This document shows, one piece after another, positions 10,721-23,035 of a stretch of DNA of 64,000 nucleotides. Every line of letters begins with the position of its first letter. The stretch's first letter is position 1. Below the pieces are notes generated by a model, which ran no database searches, was not told the DNA's origin, and worked only from the letters and a program-made list of their open reading frames with translations. This stretch comes from Rhynochetos jubatus (Eukaryota > Chordata > Aves > Eurypygiformes > Rhynochetidae): the NCBI GenBank assembly GCA_027574665.1, contig CM050672.1, positions 11,330,001-11,394,000 of the forward strand, written 5' to 3'. The position numbers and the translations under genes were made by a program.

Positions 10721-12639
10721 AATGCAGCCCACATCCGGGAGAATCTCAAGAGCAGGGGGTGGAGCAAGCCAGGCCTCAAACCACGAGAAGCTCCAGCCCA
10801 AAAGGCAGCCAAAATGCAGCCCACATCCGGGAGAATCTCAAGAGCAGGGGGTGGAGCAAGCCAGGCCTCAAACCACGAGAAGCTCCAGCCCAAAAGGCAG
10901 TCAAAATCCAGCCCACATCCGGGAGAATCTCAAGAGCAGGGGGTGGAGCAAGCCAGGCCTCAAACCACGAGAAGCTCCAGCCCAAAAGGCAGCCAAAATG
11001 CAGCCCACATCCGGGAGAATCTCAAGAGCAGGGGGTGGAGCAAGCCAGGCCTCAAACCAGGAGAAGCTCGAGCCCAAAATGCAGCCAAAATGCAGCCCAC
11101 ATGCGAGAGAATATTAAGAGCAGGGTGTGGAGCAAGCCAGGCCTCAAACCACGAGAAGCTCCAGCCCAAAAGGCAGCCAAAATGCAGCCCACCTCCGGGA
11201 GAATCTCAAGAGCAGGGGGTGGAGCAAGCCAGGCCTCAAACCAGGAGAAGCTTGAGCCAAAATGCAGCCAAAATGCAGCCCACGTCCGGGAGAATCTCAA
11301 GAGCAGGGGGTAGAGCAAGCCAGGCCTCAAACCACGAAAAGCTACAGCCCAAAAGGAAGCCAAAATGCAGCCCACATCCGGGAGAATCTCAAGAGCAGGG
11401 GGTGGAGCAAGCCAGGCCTCAAACCACGAGAAGATCCAGCCCAAAAGGCAGCCAAAATCCAGCCCATTTCTGGGGGAATATCAAGAGCAGGGGGTGGAGC
11501 AAGCCAGGCCTCAAACCACAAGAAGCTTCAGCCCAAAGTGCAGCCAAAATCCAGCCCACATCCAGGAGAATCTCAAGAGCAGGGGGTGGAGCAAGCCAGG
11601 CCTCAAACCACGAGAAGCTCTAGCCCAAAAGGCAGCCAAAATCCAGCCCATATCCGGGAGAATCTCAAGAGCAGATGGTGGAGCAAGCCAGGCCTCAAAC
11701 CACGAGAAGCTCCAGCCCAAAAGGCAGCCAAAATGCAGCCCACATCCGGGAGAATCTCAAGAGCAGGGGGTGGAGCAAGCCAGGCCTCAAACCACGAGAA
11801 GCTCCAGCCCAAAAGGCAGCCAAAATCTAGCCCACCTCCGGGAGAATCTCAAGAGCAGGGGGTGGAGCAAGCCAGGCCTCAAACCACGAGAAGATCCAGC
11901 CCAAAAGGCAGCCAAAATCCAGCCCATTTCTGGGGGAATATCAAGAGCAGGGGGTGGAGCAAGCCAGGCCTCAAACCACGAGAAGCTCCAGCCCAAAAGG
12001 CAGCCAAAATGCAGCCCACATCCGGAAGAATCTCAAGAGCAGGTGGTGGAGCAAGCCAGGCCTCAAACCACGAGAAGCTCCAGCCCAAAATGCAGCCAAA
12101 ATGCAGCCCACATCCGGGAGATTCTCAAGAGCAGGGGGTGGAGCAAGCCAGGCCTCAAACCACGAGAAGCTCCAGCCCAAAAGGCAGCCAAAATGCAGCC
12201 CACATCAGGGAGAATTTCAAGAGCAGGGGGTGGAGCAAGCCAGGCCACAAACCACGAGAAGCTCCAGCCCAAAAGGCAGCCAAAATCCAGCCGAATTCTG
12301 GGGGAATATAAAGAGCATGGAGGGGAGCAAGCCAGGCCTCAAAACACAAGAAGCTCCAGCCCAAAATGCAGCCAAAATGCAGCCCACCTCCGGGAGAATC
12401 TCAAGAGCAGGGGGTGGTGCAAGCCAGGTCTCAAACCACGAGAAGCTCCGGCCCAAAATGCAGCCAAAATACAGCACACATCCCGGAGAATCTCAAGAGC
12501 AGGGGGTGGTGCAAGCCAGGTCTCAAACCACAAGAAGCTCCGGCCCAAAAGGCAGCCAAACTCCAGCCCACCTCCGTGAGAATCTCAAGAGCAGGGGGTG
12601 GAGCAAGCCAGGCCTCAAACCACGAGAAGCTCCAGCCCA

Positions 12640-13376
12640 AAAGGCAGCCAAAATGCAGTCCACATCAGGGAGAATCTCAAGAGCAGGGGGTGGAGCAAGC
12701 CAGGCCTCAAACCATGAGAAGCTCCAGCCCAAAGGACAGCCAAAATCCAGCCCACATCAGGGAGAATCTCAAGAGCAGGGGGTGGAGCAAGCCAGGCCTC
12801 AAACCACGAGAAGCTCCAGCCCAAAAGGCAGCCAAAATGCAGCCCACATCCGGGAGAACCTCAAGAGCAGGGGGTGGAGCAAGCCAGGCTACAAACCTCG
12901 AGAAACTCCAGCCCAAAAGGCAGCCAAAATGCAGCCCACATGCGGGAGAATCTCAAGAGCAGGGGGTGGAGCAAGCCAGGCCTCAAACCACGAGAAGCTC
13001 CAGCCCAAAAGGCAGTTAAACTCCAGCCCACCTCCGGGAGAATCTCAAGAGCAGGGGGTGGAGCAAGCCAGGCCTCAAACCACGAGAAGCTCCAGCCCAA
13101 AAGGCAGCCAAACTCCAGCCCACCTCCGGGAGAATATCAAGAGCAGGGGGTGGAGGAAGCCAGGCCTCAAACCACGAGAAGCTCCAGCCCAAAAGGCAGC
13201 CAAATTGCAGCCCACCTCCGGGAGAATCTCAAGAGCAGGAGTTGGAGCAAGCCAGGCCTCAAACCGGGAGAAGCTCCAGCCCAAAATGCAGACAAAATCC
13301 AGCCCACATCCGGGAGAATCTCAAGAGCAGGGAGTGGAGCAAGCCAGGCCTCAAACCATGAGAAGCTCCAGCCCAA
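12640..13376 (+). repeat. Three-copy higher-order block, copy 1
   Basis: About eight monomers carry a linked variant series: cccaaaggacagcc, aggctacaaacctcgag with gaaactcc, ggcagttaaactcc, gtggaggaagcc, caaattgcagcc, aagagcaggagttgg and aaaccgggagaagc. The series recurs in the same order near 17,975 and 22,299. Confidence 0.88.
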
Positions 13377-13442
13377 AAGGCAGACAAAATCCAGCCCACA
13401 TGCGGAAGAATCTCAAGAGCAGGGGGTGGAGCAAGCCAGGCC

Positions 13443-13928
13443 TCAAACCACGAGAAGCTCCAGCCCAAAAGGCAGCCAAAATCCAGCCCAATTCTGGGGG
13501 AATATAAAGAGCATGGAGGGGAGCAAGCCAGGCCTCAAACCACGAGAAGCTCCAGCCCTAAAGGCAGCCAAAATGCAGCCCACATCCGGGAGAATCTCAA
13601 GAGCAGGGGGTGCAGCAAGCCAGGCCTTAAACCACGAGAAGCTCCAGCCCAAAAGGCAGCCAAAATCCAGCCCATATTCGGGAGAATCTCAAGAGCAGGG
13701 GGTGGAGCAAGCCAGGCCTCAAACCACGAGAAGCTGCAGCCCAAAAGGCAGCCAAAATGCAGCCCACATCCGGGAGAATCTCAAGAGCAGAGGGTGGAGC
13801 AAGCCAGGCCTCAAACCACGAGAAGCTCCAGCCCAAAAGGCAGCCAAAATCCAGCCCACATGCGGAAGAATCTCAAGAGCAGGGGGTGGAGCAAGCCAGG
13901 CCTCAAACCACGAGAAGCTCCAGCCCAA
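13443..13928 (+). repeat. Distant third copy of the 1005-1490 segment
   Basis: About 486 bp read the same in translation as 1005-1490 (and 3097-3582). Shared features include the TATAAA variant at 13503, agccctaaaggc, gggggtgcagc with aggccttaaacc, cccatattcggg and gaagctgcagccc. The segment sits 12.4 kb away in an otherwise different neighbourhood. That suggests a transposed or converted patch rather than simple tandem growth. Confidence 0.88.
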
Positions 13929-15031
13929 AAGGCAGCCAAAATACAGCCCACATCCGGGAGAATCTCAAGAGCAGGGGGTGGAGCAAGCCAGGCCTCAAAC
14001 CACGAGAAGCTCCAGCCCAAAAGTGAGCAAAAATCCAGCCCACATCCGGTAGAATATCAAGAGCGGTGGGTGGACCAAGCCAGGCCTCAAACCATGAGAA
14101 GCTCCAGCCCAAAATGCAGCCAAAATCCAGCCCACATCCGGGAGAATCTCAAGAGCAGGGGGTGGAGCAAGCCAGGCCTCAAACCACGAGAACCTCCAGC
14201 CCAAGAATCACCCAGAATGCAGCCCACATCCGGGAGAATCTCAAGAGCAGGGGGTGGAGAAAGCCAGGCCTCAAACCAAGAGAAGCTCCAGCCCAAAATG
14301 CAGCCAAAATCCAGCCCACCTACGGGAGAATCTCAAGAGCAGGGGGTGGAGCAAGCCAGGCCTCAAACCATGAGAAGCTCCAGCCCAAAAGGCAGCCAAA
14401 ATCCAGCCCACATCCGGGAGAAACTCAAGAGCAGGGGTTGGAGCAGCCAGGCCTCAAACCACGAGAAGCTCCAGCCCAAAAGGCAGCCAAAATGCAGCCC
14501 ACATCCGGGTGAATATCAAGAGCAGGGAGGAGAGCAAGCCAGGCCTCAAACCACGAGAAGCTCCAGCCCAAAAGGCAGCCAAAATGCAGCCCACATTCGG
14601 GAGAATCTCAACAGCAGGGGGTGGAGCAAGCCAGGCCTCAAACCACGAGAAGCTCCAGCCCAAAATGCAGCCAAACTCCAGCCCACATCCGGGAGAATAA
14701 CAAGAGAAGAGGATGGAGCAAGCCAGGCCTCAAACCACGAGAAGCTCCAGCCCATAAGGCAGCCAAAATGCAGCCCACATCCGGGAGAATATCAAGAGCA
14801 GGGGGTGGAGCAAGCCAGGCCTCAAACCACGAGAAGCTCCAGCCCAAAATGCAGCCAAAATCCAGCCCACATCTGGGTGAATATCAAGAGCAGGGAGGAG
14901 AGCAAGCCAGGCCTCAAACCACGAGAAGCTCCAGCCCAAAAGGCAGCCAAAATCCAGCCCACCTCTGGGAGAATATCAAGAGTACGGAGGGGAGAAAGCG
15001 AGTCCTCAAACCACGAGAAGCTCCAGCCCAA
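13903..15031 (+). repeat. Segment duplicated at 18.78-19.72 kb
   Basis: Linked variants include aaaagtgagc, atccggtagaat, gtggaccaagcc, caagaatcacccagaatg, cacctacggg, aataacaagagaagagg, agcccataagg and aagagtacgg with agaaagcgagtcc. They recur downstream at an offset of 4,875-4,876 bp for the first part and 4,692 bp (51 monomers) for the later part. The downstream copy is two monomers shorter internally. Confidence 0.85.
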
Positions 15032-16661
15032 AATGTAGCCAAAATGCAGCCCACATCAGGGAGAATTTCAAGAGCAGGGGGTGGAGCAAGCCAGGCCACA
15101 AACCACGAGAAGCTCCAGCCCAAAAGGCAGTTAAACTCCAGCCCACATCAGGGAGAATCTCAAGAGCAGGGGGTGGAGCAAGCCAGGCCTCAAACCACGA
15201 GAAGCTCCAGCCCAAAAGGCAGCCAAAATACAGCCCACATCCGGGAGAATCTCAAGAGCAGGGGGTGGAGCAAGCCAGGCCTCAAACCACGAGAACCTCC
15301 AGCCCAAGAATCACCCAGAATGCAGCCCACATCCGGGAGAATCTCAAGAGCAGGGGGTGGAGCAAGCCAGGCCTCAAACCATGAGAAGCTCCAGCCCAAA
15401 ATGCAGCCAAAATGCAGCCCACATCCGGGAGAATATCAAGAGCACAGGTTGGAGCAAGCCAGGCCTCAAACCACGAGAAGCTCCAGCCCAAAATGCAGCG
15501 AAAATGCAGCCCACATCCGGGAGAATCTCAAGAGCAGGGGGTGGAGCAAGCCAGGCCTCAAACCACGAGAAGCTCCAGCCCAAAAGGCAGCCAAAATCCA
15601 GCCCACATCTTGGTGAATATCAAGAGCACGGAGTGGAGGAAGCCAGGCCTCAAACCACGAGAAGCTCCAGCCCAAAAGGCAGCCAAAATCCAACAAACAT
15701 CAGGGATAATCTCAAGAGCAGGGGGTGGAGCAAGCCAGGCCTCAAACCATGAGAAGCTCCAGCCCAAAAGGCAGCCAAAATGCAGCCCACATCCGGGAGA
15801 ATATCAAGAGCAGAGGGTGGAGCAAGCCAGGCCTCAAACCACGAGAAGCTCCAGCCCAAAATGCAGCCAAAATCCAGCCCACATCCGGGAGAATCTCAAG
15901 AGCAGGGGGTGGAGCAAGCCAGGCCTCAAACCACGAGAAGCTCCAGCCCAAAAGGCAGCCAAAATCCAGCCCACATCCGGGAGAATATCAAGAGCAGGGG
16001 GTGGAGCAAGCCAGGCCTCAAACCACGAGAAGCTCCAGCCCAAAAGGCAGCCAAAATCCAGCCCACATCCGGGAGAATATCAAGAGCAGAGGGTGGAGCA
16101 AGCCAGGCCTCAAACCATGAGAAGCTCCAGCCCAAAATGCAGCCAAAATGCAGCCCACCTCCGGGAGAATCTCAAGAGCAGGGGGTGGAGCAAGCCAGGC
16201 CTCAAACCACGAGAAGCTCCAGCCCAAAAGGCAGCCAAAATCCAGCCCACCTCCGGGAGAATCTCAAGAGCAGGGGGTGGAGCAAGCCAGGCCTCAAACC
16301 ACGAGAAGCTCCAGCCCAAAATGCAGCCAAAATCCAGCCCACCTCCTGGAGAATCTCAAGAGCAGGGGGTGGAGCAAGCCAGGCCTCAAACCACGAGAAG
16401 CTCCAGCCCAAAAGGCAGCCAAAATGCAGCCCACATCCGGGAGAATCTCAAGAGCAGGGGGTGGAGCAAGCCAGGCCTCAAACCTCGAGAAGCTCCAGCC
16501 CAAAAGGCAGCCAAAATCCAGAACAGATCCGGGAGAATCTCAAGAGCAGGGGGTGGAGCAAGCCAGGCCTCAAACCACGAGGAGCTCCAGCCCAAAATGC
16601 AGCCAAAATCCAGCCCACCTGTGGGAGAATATCAAGAGCACGGAGGGGAGCAAGCGAGGCC

Positions 16662-17147
16662 TCAAACCACGAGAAGCTCCAGCCCAAAAGGCAGCCAAAA
16701 TGCAGCCCACATCCGGGAGAATCTCAAGAGCAGGGGGTGGAGCAAGCCAGGCCTCAAACCATGAGAAGCTCCAGCCCAAAATGCAGCCAAAATCCAGCCC
16801 ACATCCGGGAGAAACTCAAGAGCAGGGGGTGGAGCAAGCCATTCCTCAAACCACGAGAAGCTCCAGCCCAAAATGCAGCCAAAATCCAGCCCACATCAGG
16901 GAGAATCTCAAGAGCAGGGGGTGGAGCAAGCCAGGCCTCAAACCACGAGAAGCTCCAGCCCAAAAGGCAGCCAAAATGCAGCCCACATCCGGGAGAATAT
17001 CAAGAGAAGGGGGTGGAGCAAGGCAGGCCTCAAACCACGAGAAGCTCCAGCCCAAAAGGCAGCCAAAATGCAGCCCACATCCGGGAGAATCTCAAGAGCA
17101 GGGGGTGGAGCAAGCCAGGCCTCAAACCACGAGAAGCTCCAGCCCAA
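16662..17147 (+). repeat. Segment shared with 20.7 kb and 23.55 kb
   Basis: A run of monomers with gagaaactcaag, agcaagccattcctc, atatcaagagaagg and gagcaaggcagg matches 23,562-24,047. The agcaagccattcctc variant occurs only at these two places (near 16,832 and 23,732). The run is similar, without that variant, at 20,710-21,195 and in part at 25.5 kb. Offsets are 75, 44 and 19 monomers. Confidence 0.83.
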
Positions 17148-17974
17148 AATGCAGCCAAAATCCAGCCCACCTCCGGGAGAATCTCAAGAGCAGGGGGTGG
17201 AGCAAGCCAGGCCTCAAACCACGAGAAGCTTCAGCCCAAAATGCAGCCAAAATCCAGCCCACATCCGGGAGAATCTCAAGAGCAGGGGGTGGAGCAAGCC
17301 AGGCCTCAAACCATGAGAAGCTCCAGCCCAAAATGCAGCCAAAATCCAGCCCACCTCCGGGAGAATCTCAAGAGCAGGGGGTGGAGCAAGCCAGGCCTCA
17401 AACCACGAGAAGCTTCAGCCCAAAAGGCAGCCAAAATCCAGCCCACATCTGGGAGAAACTCAAGAGCAGGGGGTGGAGCAAGCCAGGCCTCAAACCACGA
17501 GAATCTCCAGTCCAAAATGCAGCCAAAATGCAGCCCACATCAGGGAGCATCTCAAGAGCAGGGGGTGGAGCAAGCCAGGCCTCAAACCACGAGAAGCTCC
17601 AGCCCAAAATGGAGCCAAAATCCAGAACAGATCCGGGAGAATCTCAAGAGCAGGGGGTGGAGCAAGCCAGGCCTCAAACCACGAGGAGCTCCAGCTCGAA
17701 AGGCAGCCAAAATGCAGCCCACATCAGGGAGAATTTCAAGAGCAGGGGGTGGAGCAAGCCAGGCCTCAAACCACAAGAAGCTCCAGCCCAAAATGCAGCC
17801 AAACTCCAGCCCACCTCCGGGAGAATCTCAAGAGCAGGGAGGGGAGCAAGCCAGGCCTCAAACCACGAGAAGCTCCAGCCCAAAAGGCTACCAAAATGCA
17901 GCCCATATCCGGGAGAATCTCAAGAGCAGGGGGTGGAGCAAGCCAGGCCTCAAACCATGAGAAGCTCCAGCCCA

Positions 17975-18711
17975 AAAGGCAGCCAAAATCCAGCCCACCT
18001 CCGGGAGAATCTCAAGAGCAGGGGGTGGAGCAAGCCAGGCCTCAAACCACGAGAAGCTCCAGCCCAAAGGACAGCCAAAATCCAGCCCACATCAGGGAGA
18101 ATCTCAAGAGCAGGGGGTGGAGCAAGCCAGGCCTCAAACCACGAGAAGCTCCAGCCCAAAAGGCAGCCAAAATGCAGCCCACATCCGGGAGAACCTCAAG
18201 AGCAGGGGGTGGAGCAAGCCAGGCTACAAACCTCGAGAAACTCCAGCCCAAAAGGCAGCCAAAATGCAGCCCACATCCGGGAGAATCTCAAGAGCAGGGG
18301 GTGGAGCAAGCCAGGCCTCAAACCACGAGAAGCTCCAGCCCAAAAGGCAGTTAAACTCCAGCCCACCTCCGGGAGAATCTCAAGAGCAGGGGGTGGAGCA
18401 AGCCAGGCCTCAAACCACAAGAAGCTCCAGCCCAAAAGGCAGCCAAACTCCAGCCCACCTCCGGGAGAATATCAAGAGCAGGGGGTGGAGGAAGCCAGGC
18501 CTCAAACCACGAGAAGCTCCAGCCCAAAAGGCAGCCAAATTGCAGCCCACCTCCGGGAGAATCTCAAGAGCAGGAGTTGGAGCAAGCCAGGCCTCAAACC
18601 GGGAGAAGCTCCAGCCCAAAATGCAGACAAAATCCAGCCCACATCCGGGAGAATCTCAAGAGCAGGGAGTGGAGCAAGCCAGGCCTCAAACCATGAGAAG
18701 CTCCAGCCCAA
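17975..18711 (+). repeat. Three-copy higher-order block, copy 2
   Basis: This is the same variant series as at 12.64 kb, at an offset of 5,335 bp (58 monomers minus one base). The one-base difference is the loss near 14,445 (ggagcagcc for ggagcaagcc). A ccacaag variant near 18,417 is shared with copy 3 but not copy 1, so copies 2 and 3 are closer relatives. Confidence 0.88.
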
Positions 18712-20249
18712 AAGGCAGCCAAAATCCAGCCCACATCAGGGAGAATCTCAAGAGCAGGGGGTGGAGCAAGCCAGGCCTCAAACCACGAGAAGCTCCAGCC
18801 CAAAAGGCAGCCAAAATACAGCCCACATCCGGGAGAATCTCAAGAGCAGGGGGTGGAGCAAGCCAGGCCTCAAACCACGAGAACCTCCAGCCCAAAAGTG
18901 AGCAAAAATCCAGCCCACATCCGGTAGAATATCAAGAGCAGAGGGTGGACCAAGCCAGGCCTCAAACCATGAGAAGCTCCAGCCCAAAATGCAGCCAAAA
19001 TCCAGCCCACATCCGGGAGAATCTCAAGAGCAGGGGGTGGAGCAAGCCAGGCCTCAAACCACGAGAACCTCCAGCCCAAGAATCACCCAGAATGCAGCCC
19101 ACATCCGGGAGAATCTCAAGAGCAGGGGGTGGAGAAAGCCAGGCCTCAAACCAAGAGAAGCTCCAGCCCAAAATGCAGCCAAAATCCAGCCCACCTACGG
19201 GAGAATCTCAAGAGCAGGGGGTGGAGCAAGCCAGGCCTCAAACCATGAGAAGCTCCAGCCCAAAAGGCAGCCAAAATGCAGCCCACATCCGGGAGAATCT
19301 CAAGAGCAGGGGGTGGAGCAAGCCAGGCCTCAAACCACGAGAAGCTCCAGCCCAAAATGCAGCCAAACTCCAGCCCACATCCGGGAGAATAACAAGAGAA
19401 GAGGATGGAGCAAGCCAGGCCTCAAACCACGAGAAGCTCCAGCCCATAAGGCAGCCAAAATGCAGCCCACATCCGGGAGAATATCAAGAGCACGGGTTGG
19501 AGCAAGCCAGGCCTCAAACCACGAGAAGCTCCAGCCCAAAATGCAGCCAAAATCCAGCCCACATCTGGGTGAATATCAAGAGCAGGGAGGAGAGCAAGCC
19601 AGGCCTCAAACCACGAGAAGCTCCAGCCCAAAAGGCAGCCAAAATCCAGCCCACCTCTGGGAGAATATCAAGAGTACGGAGGGGAGAAAGCGAGTCCTCA
19701 AACCATGAGAAGCTCCAGCCCAAAATGTAGCCAAAATGCAGCCCACCTCCGGGAGAATCTAAAGAGCAGGGGGTGGAGCAAGCCAGGCCTCAAACCACGA
19801 GGAGCTCCAGCCCAAAAGGCAGCCAAAATCCAGCCCACATCCGGGAGAATCTCAAGAGCAGGGGGTGGAGCAAGCCAGGCCTCAAACCACGAGAAGCTCC
19901 AGCCCAAAATGCAGCCAAAATCCAGCCCACATCAGGGAGAATCTCAAGAGCAGGGGGTGGAGCAAGCCAGGCCTCAAACCACGAGAAGCTCCAGCCCAAA
20001 AGGCAGCCAAAATGCAGCCCACATCCGGGAGAATATCAAGAGCAGGGGGTGGAGCAAGCCAGGCCTCAAACCACGAGAAGCTCCAGCCCAAAAGGCAGCC
20101 AAAATCCAGAACAGATCCGGGAGAATCTCAAGAGCAGGGGGTGGAGCAAGCCAGGCCTCAAACCACGAGGAGCTCCAGCCCAAAATGCAGCCAAAATCCA
20201 GCCCACCTGTGGGAGAATATCAAGAGCACGGAGGGGAGCAAGCGAGGCC

Positions 20250-20830
20250 TCAAACCACGAGAAGCTCCAGCCCAAAAGGCAGCCAAAATGCAGCCCACAT
20301 CAGGGAGAATTTCAAGAGCAGGGGGTGGAGCAAGCCAGGCCACAAACCACGAGAAGCTCCAGCCCAAAAAGCAGCCAAAATCCAGCCCACCTCCGGGAGA
20401 ATATCAAGAGCAGGGGGTGGAGCAAGCCAGGCCTCAAACCACGAGAAGCTCCAGCCCAAAAGGCAGCCAAACTCCAGCCCACATCCGGGAGAATCTCAAG
20501 AGCAGGGGGTGGAGCAAGTCAGGCCTCAAACCATGAGAAGCTCCAGCCCAAAAGGCAGCCAAAATCCAGCCCACATCCGGGAGAATATCAAGAGCCGGGG
20601 GTGGAGCAAGCCAGGCCTCAAACCACGAGAAGTTCCAGCCCAAAAGGCAGCCAAAATCCAGCCCACATCCGGGAGAATATCAAGAGCAGAGGGTGGAGCA
20701 AGCCAGGCCTCAAACCATGAGAAGCTCCAGCCCAAAATGCAGCCAAAATCCAGCCCACCTCCGGGAGAATCTCAAGAGCAGGGGGTGGAGCAAGCCAGGC
20801 CTCAAACCATGAGAAGCTCCAGCCCAAAAT
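20250..20830 (+). repeat. Segment duplicated at 24.94-25.52 kb
   Basis: Several monomers match at an offset of 4,692 bp (51 monomers), including cccaaaaagcagcc, gagcaagtcagg and gaagttccag. A single gagccggggg change near 20,593 separates the copies. Confidence 0.82.
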
Positions 20831-22298
20831 GCAGCCAAAATCCAGCCCACATCCGGGAGAAACTCAAGAGCAGGGGGTGGAGCAAGCCAGGCCTCAAACC
20901 ACGAGAAGCTCCAGCCCAAAATGCAGCCAAAATCCAGCCCACATCCGGGAGAATCTCAAGAGCAGGGGGTGGAGCAAGCCAGGCCTCAAACCACGAGAAG
21001 CTCCAGCCCAAAAGGCAGCCAAAATGCAGCCCACATCCGGGAGAATATCAAGAGAAGGGGGTGGAGCAAGGCAGGCCTCAAACCACGAGAAGCTCCAGCC
21101 CAAAAGGCAGCCAAAATGCAGCCCACATCCGGGAGAATCTCAAGAGCAGGGGGTGGAGCAAGCCAGGCCTCAAACCACGAGAAGCTCCAGCCCAAAATGC
21201 AGCCAAAATCCAGCCCACATCCGGGAGAATCTCAAGAGCAGGGGGTGGAGCAAGCCAGGCCTCAAACCACGAGAAGCTCCAGCCCAAAATGCAGCCAAAA
21301 TCCAGCCCACCTCCGGGAGAATCTCAAGAGCAGGGGGTGGAGCAAGCCAGGCCTCAAACCACGAGAAGCTTCAGCCCAAAAGGCAGCCAAAATCCAGCCC
21401 ACATCAGGGAGCATCTCAAGAGCAGGGGGTGGAGCAAGCCAGGCCTCAAACCACGAGAAGCTCCAGCCCAAAATGGAGCCAAAATCCAGAACACATCCGG
21501 GAGAATCTCAAGAGCAGGGGGTGGAGCAAGCCAGGCCTCAAACCACGAGGAGCTCCAGCCCAAAATGCAGCCAAAATCCAGCCCACCTCCGGGAGAAACT
21601 CAAGAGCAGGGGGTGGAGCAAGCCAGGCCTCAAACCACGAGAAGCTCCAGTCCAAAATGCAGCCAAAATGCAGCCCACATCAGGGAGCATCTCAAGAGCA
21701 GGGGTTGGAGCAAGCCAGGCCTCAAACCACGAGAAGCTCCAGCCCAAAATGGAGCCAAAATCCAGAACAGATCCGGGAGAATCTCAAGAGCAGGGGGTGG
21801 AGCAAGCCAGGCCTCAAACCACGAGGAGCTCCAGCTCGAAAGGCAGCCAAAATGCAGCCCACATCAGGGAGAATTTCAAGAGCAGGGGGTGGAGCAAGCC
21901 AGGCCTCAAACCACAAGAAGCTCCAGCCCAAAATGCAGCCAAACTCCAGCCCACCTCCGGGAGAATCTCAAGAGCAGGGAGGGGAGCAAGCCAGGCCTCA
22001 AACCACGAGAAGCTCCAGCCCAAAAGGCAGCCAAAATGCAGCCCACATCCAGGAGATTCTCTAGAGCAGGGGGTGGAGCAAGCCAGGCCTCAAACCATGA
22101 GAAGCTCCAGCCCAAAAGGCAGCCAAAATCCAGCCCATCTCCGGGAGAATCTCAAGAGCAGGGGGTGGAGCAAGCCAGGCCTCAAACCACGAGAAGCTCC
22201 AGCCCAAAAGGCAGCCAAAATGCAGCCCACATCAGGGAGAATCTCAAGAGCAGGGGGTGGAGCAAGCCAGGCCTCAAAACACGAGAAGCTCCAGCCCA

Positions 22299-23035
22299 AA
22301 AGGCAGCCAAAATCCAGCCCACCTCCGGGAGAATCTCAAGAGCAGGGGGTGGAGCAAGCCAGGCCTCAAACCACGAGAAGCTCCAGCCCAAAGGACAGCC
22401 AAAATCCAGCCCACATCAGGGAGAATCTCAAGAGCAGGGGGTGGAGCAAGCCAGGCCTCAAACCACGAGAAGCTCCAGCCCAAAAGGCAGCCAAAATGCA
22501 GCCCACATCCGGGAGAACCTCAAGAGCAGGGGGTGGAGCAAGCCAGGCTACAAACCTCGAGAAACTCCAGCCCAAAAGGCAGCCAAAATGCAGCCCACAT
22601 CCGGGAGAATCTCAAGAGCAGGGGGTGGAGCAAGGCAGGCCTCAAACCACGAGAAGCTCCAGCCCAAAAGGCAGTTAAACTCCAGCCCACCTCCGGGAGA
22701 ATCTCAAGAGCAGGGGGTGGAGCAAGCCAGGCCTCAAACCACAAGAAGCTCCAGCCCAAAAGGCAGCCAAACTCCAGCCCACCTCCGGGAGAATATCAAG
22801 AGCAGGGGGTGGAGGAAGCCAGGCCTCAAACCACGAGAAGCTCCAGCCCAAAAGGCAGCCAAATTGCAGCCCACCTCCGGGAGAATCTCAAGAGCAGGAG
22901 TTGGAGCAAGCCAGGCCTCAAACCGGGAGAAGCTCCAGCCCAAAATGCAGACAAAATCCAGCCCACATCCGGGAGAATCTCAAGAGCAGGGAGTGGAGCA
23001 AGCCAGGCCTCAAACCACGAGAAGCTCCAGCCCAT
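22299..23035 (+). repeat. Three-copy higher-order block, copy 3
   Basis: This copy matches the 17,975 block at an offset of exactly 4,324 bp (47 monomers). It has a private agcaaggcagg variant near 22,632. Soon after it joins a segment equivalent to 19.42-19.72 kb at an offset of 3,588 bp (39 monomers), so the breakpoint of a rearrangement lies near 23,020. Confidence 0.87.

Larger units (their letters stand above)
1065..13508 (+). repeat. Zone of 13 TATAAA-bearing variant monomers
   Basis: Thirteen monomers carry a block of linked changes: ccaattctggggg, then aatataaagagcat, usually followed by ggaggggagc. The TATAAA hexamers start at 1065, 1709, 2537, 3157, 3801, 4629, 5617, 7272, 7824, 9296, 10377, 12307 and 13503. 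None occurs after 13.6 kb. Related but TATA-less forms (atttctggggg with aatatcaag) appear near 11,465 and 11,930. This is one variant lineage spread locally by higher-order duplication. A promoter role is not supported, because nothing gene-like lies downstream. Confidence 0.9.
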
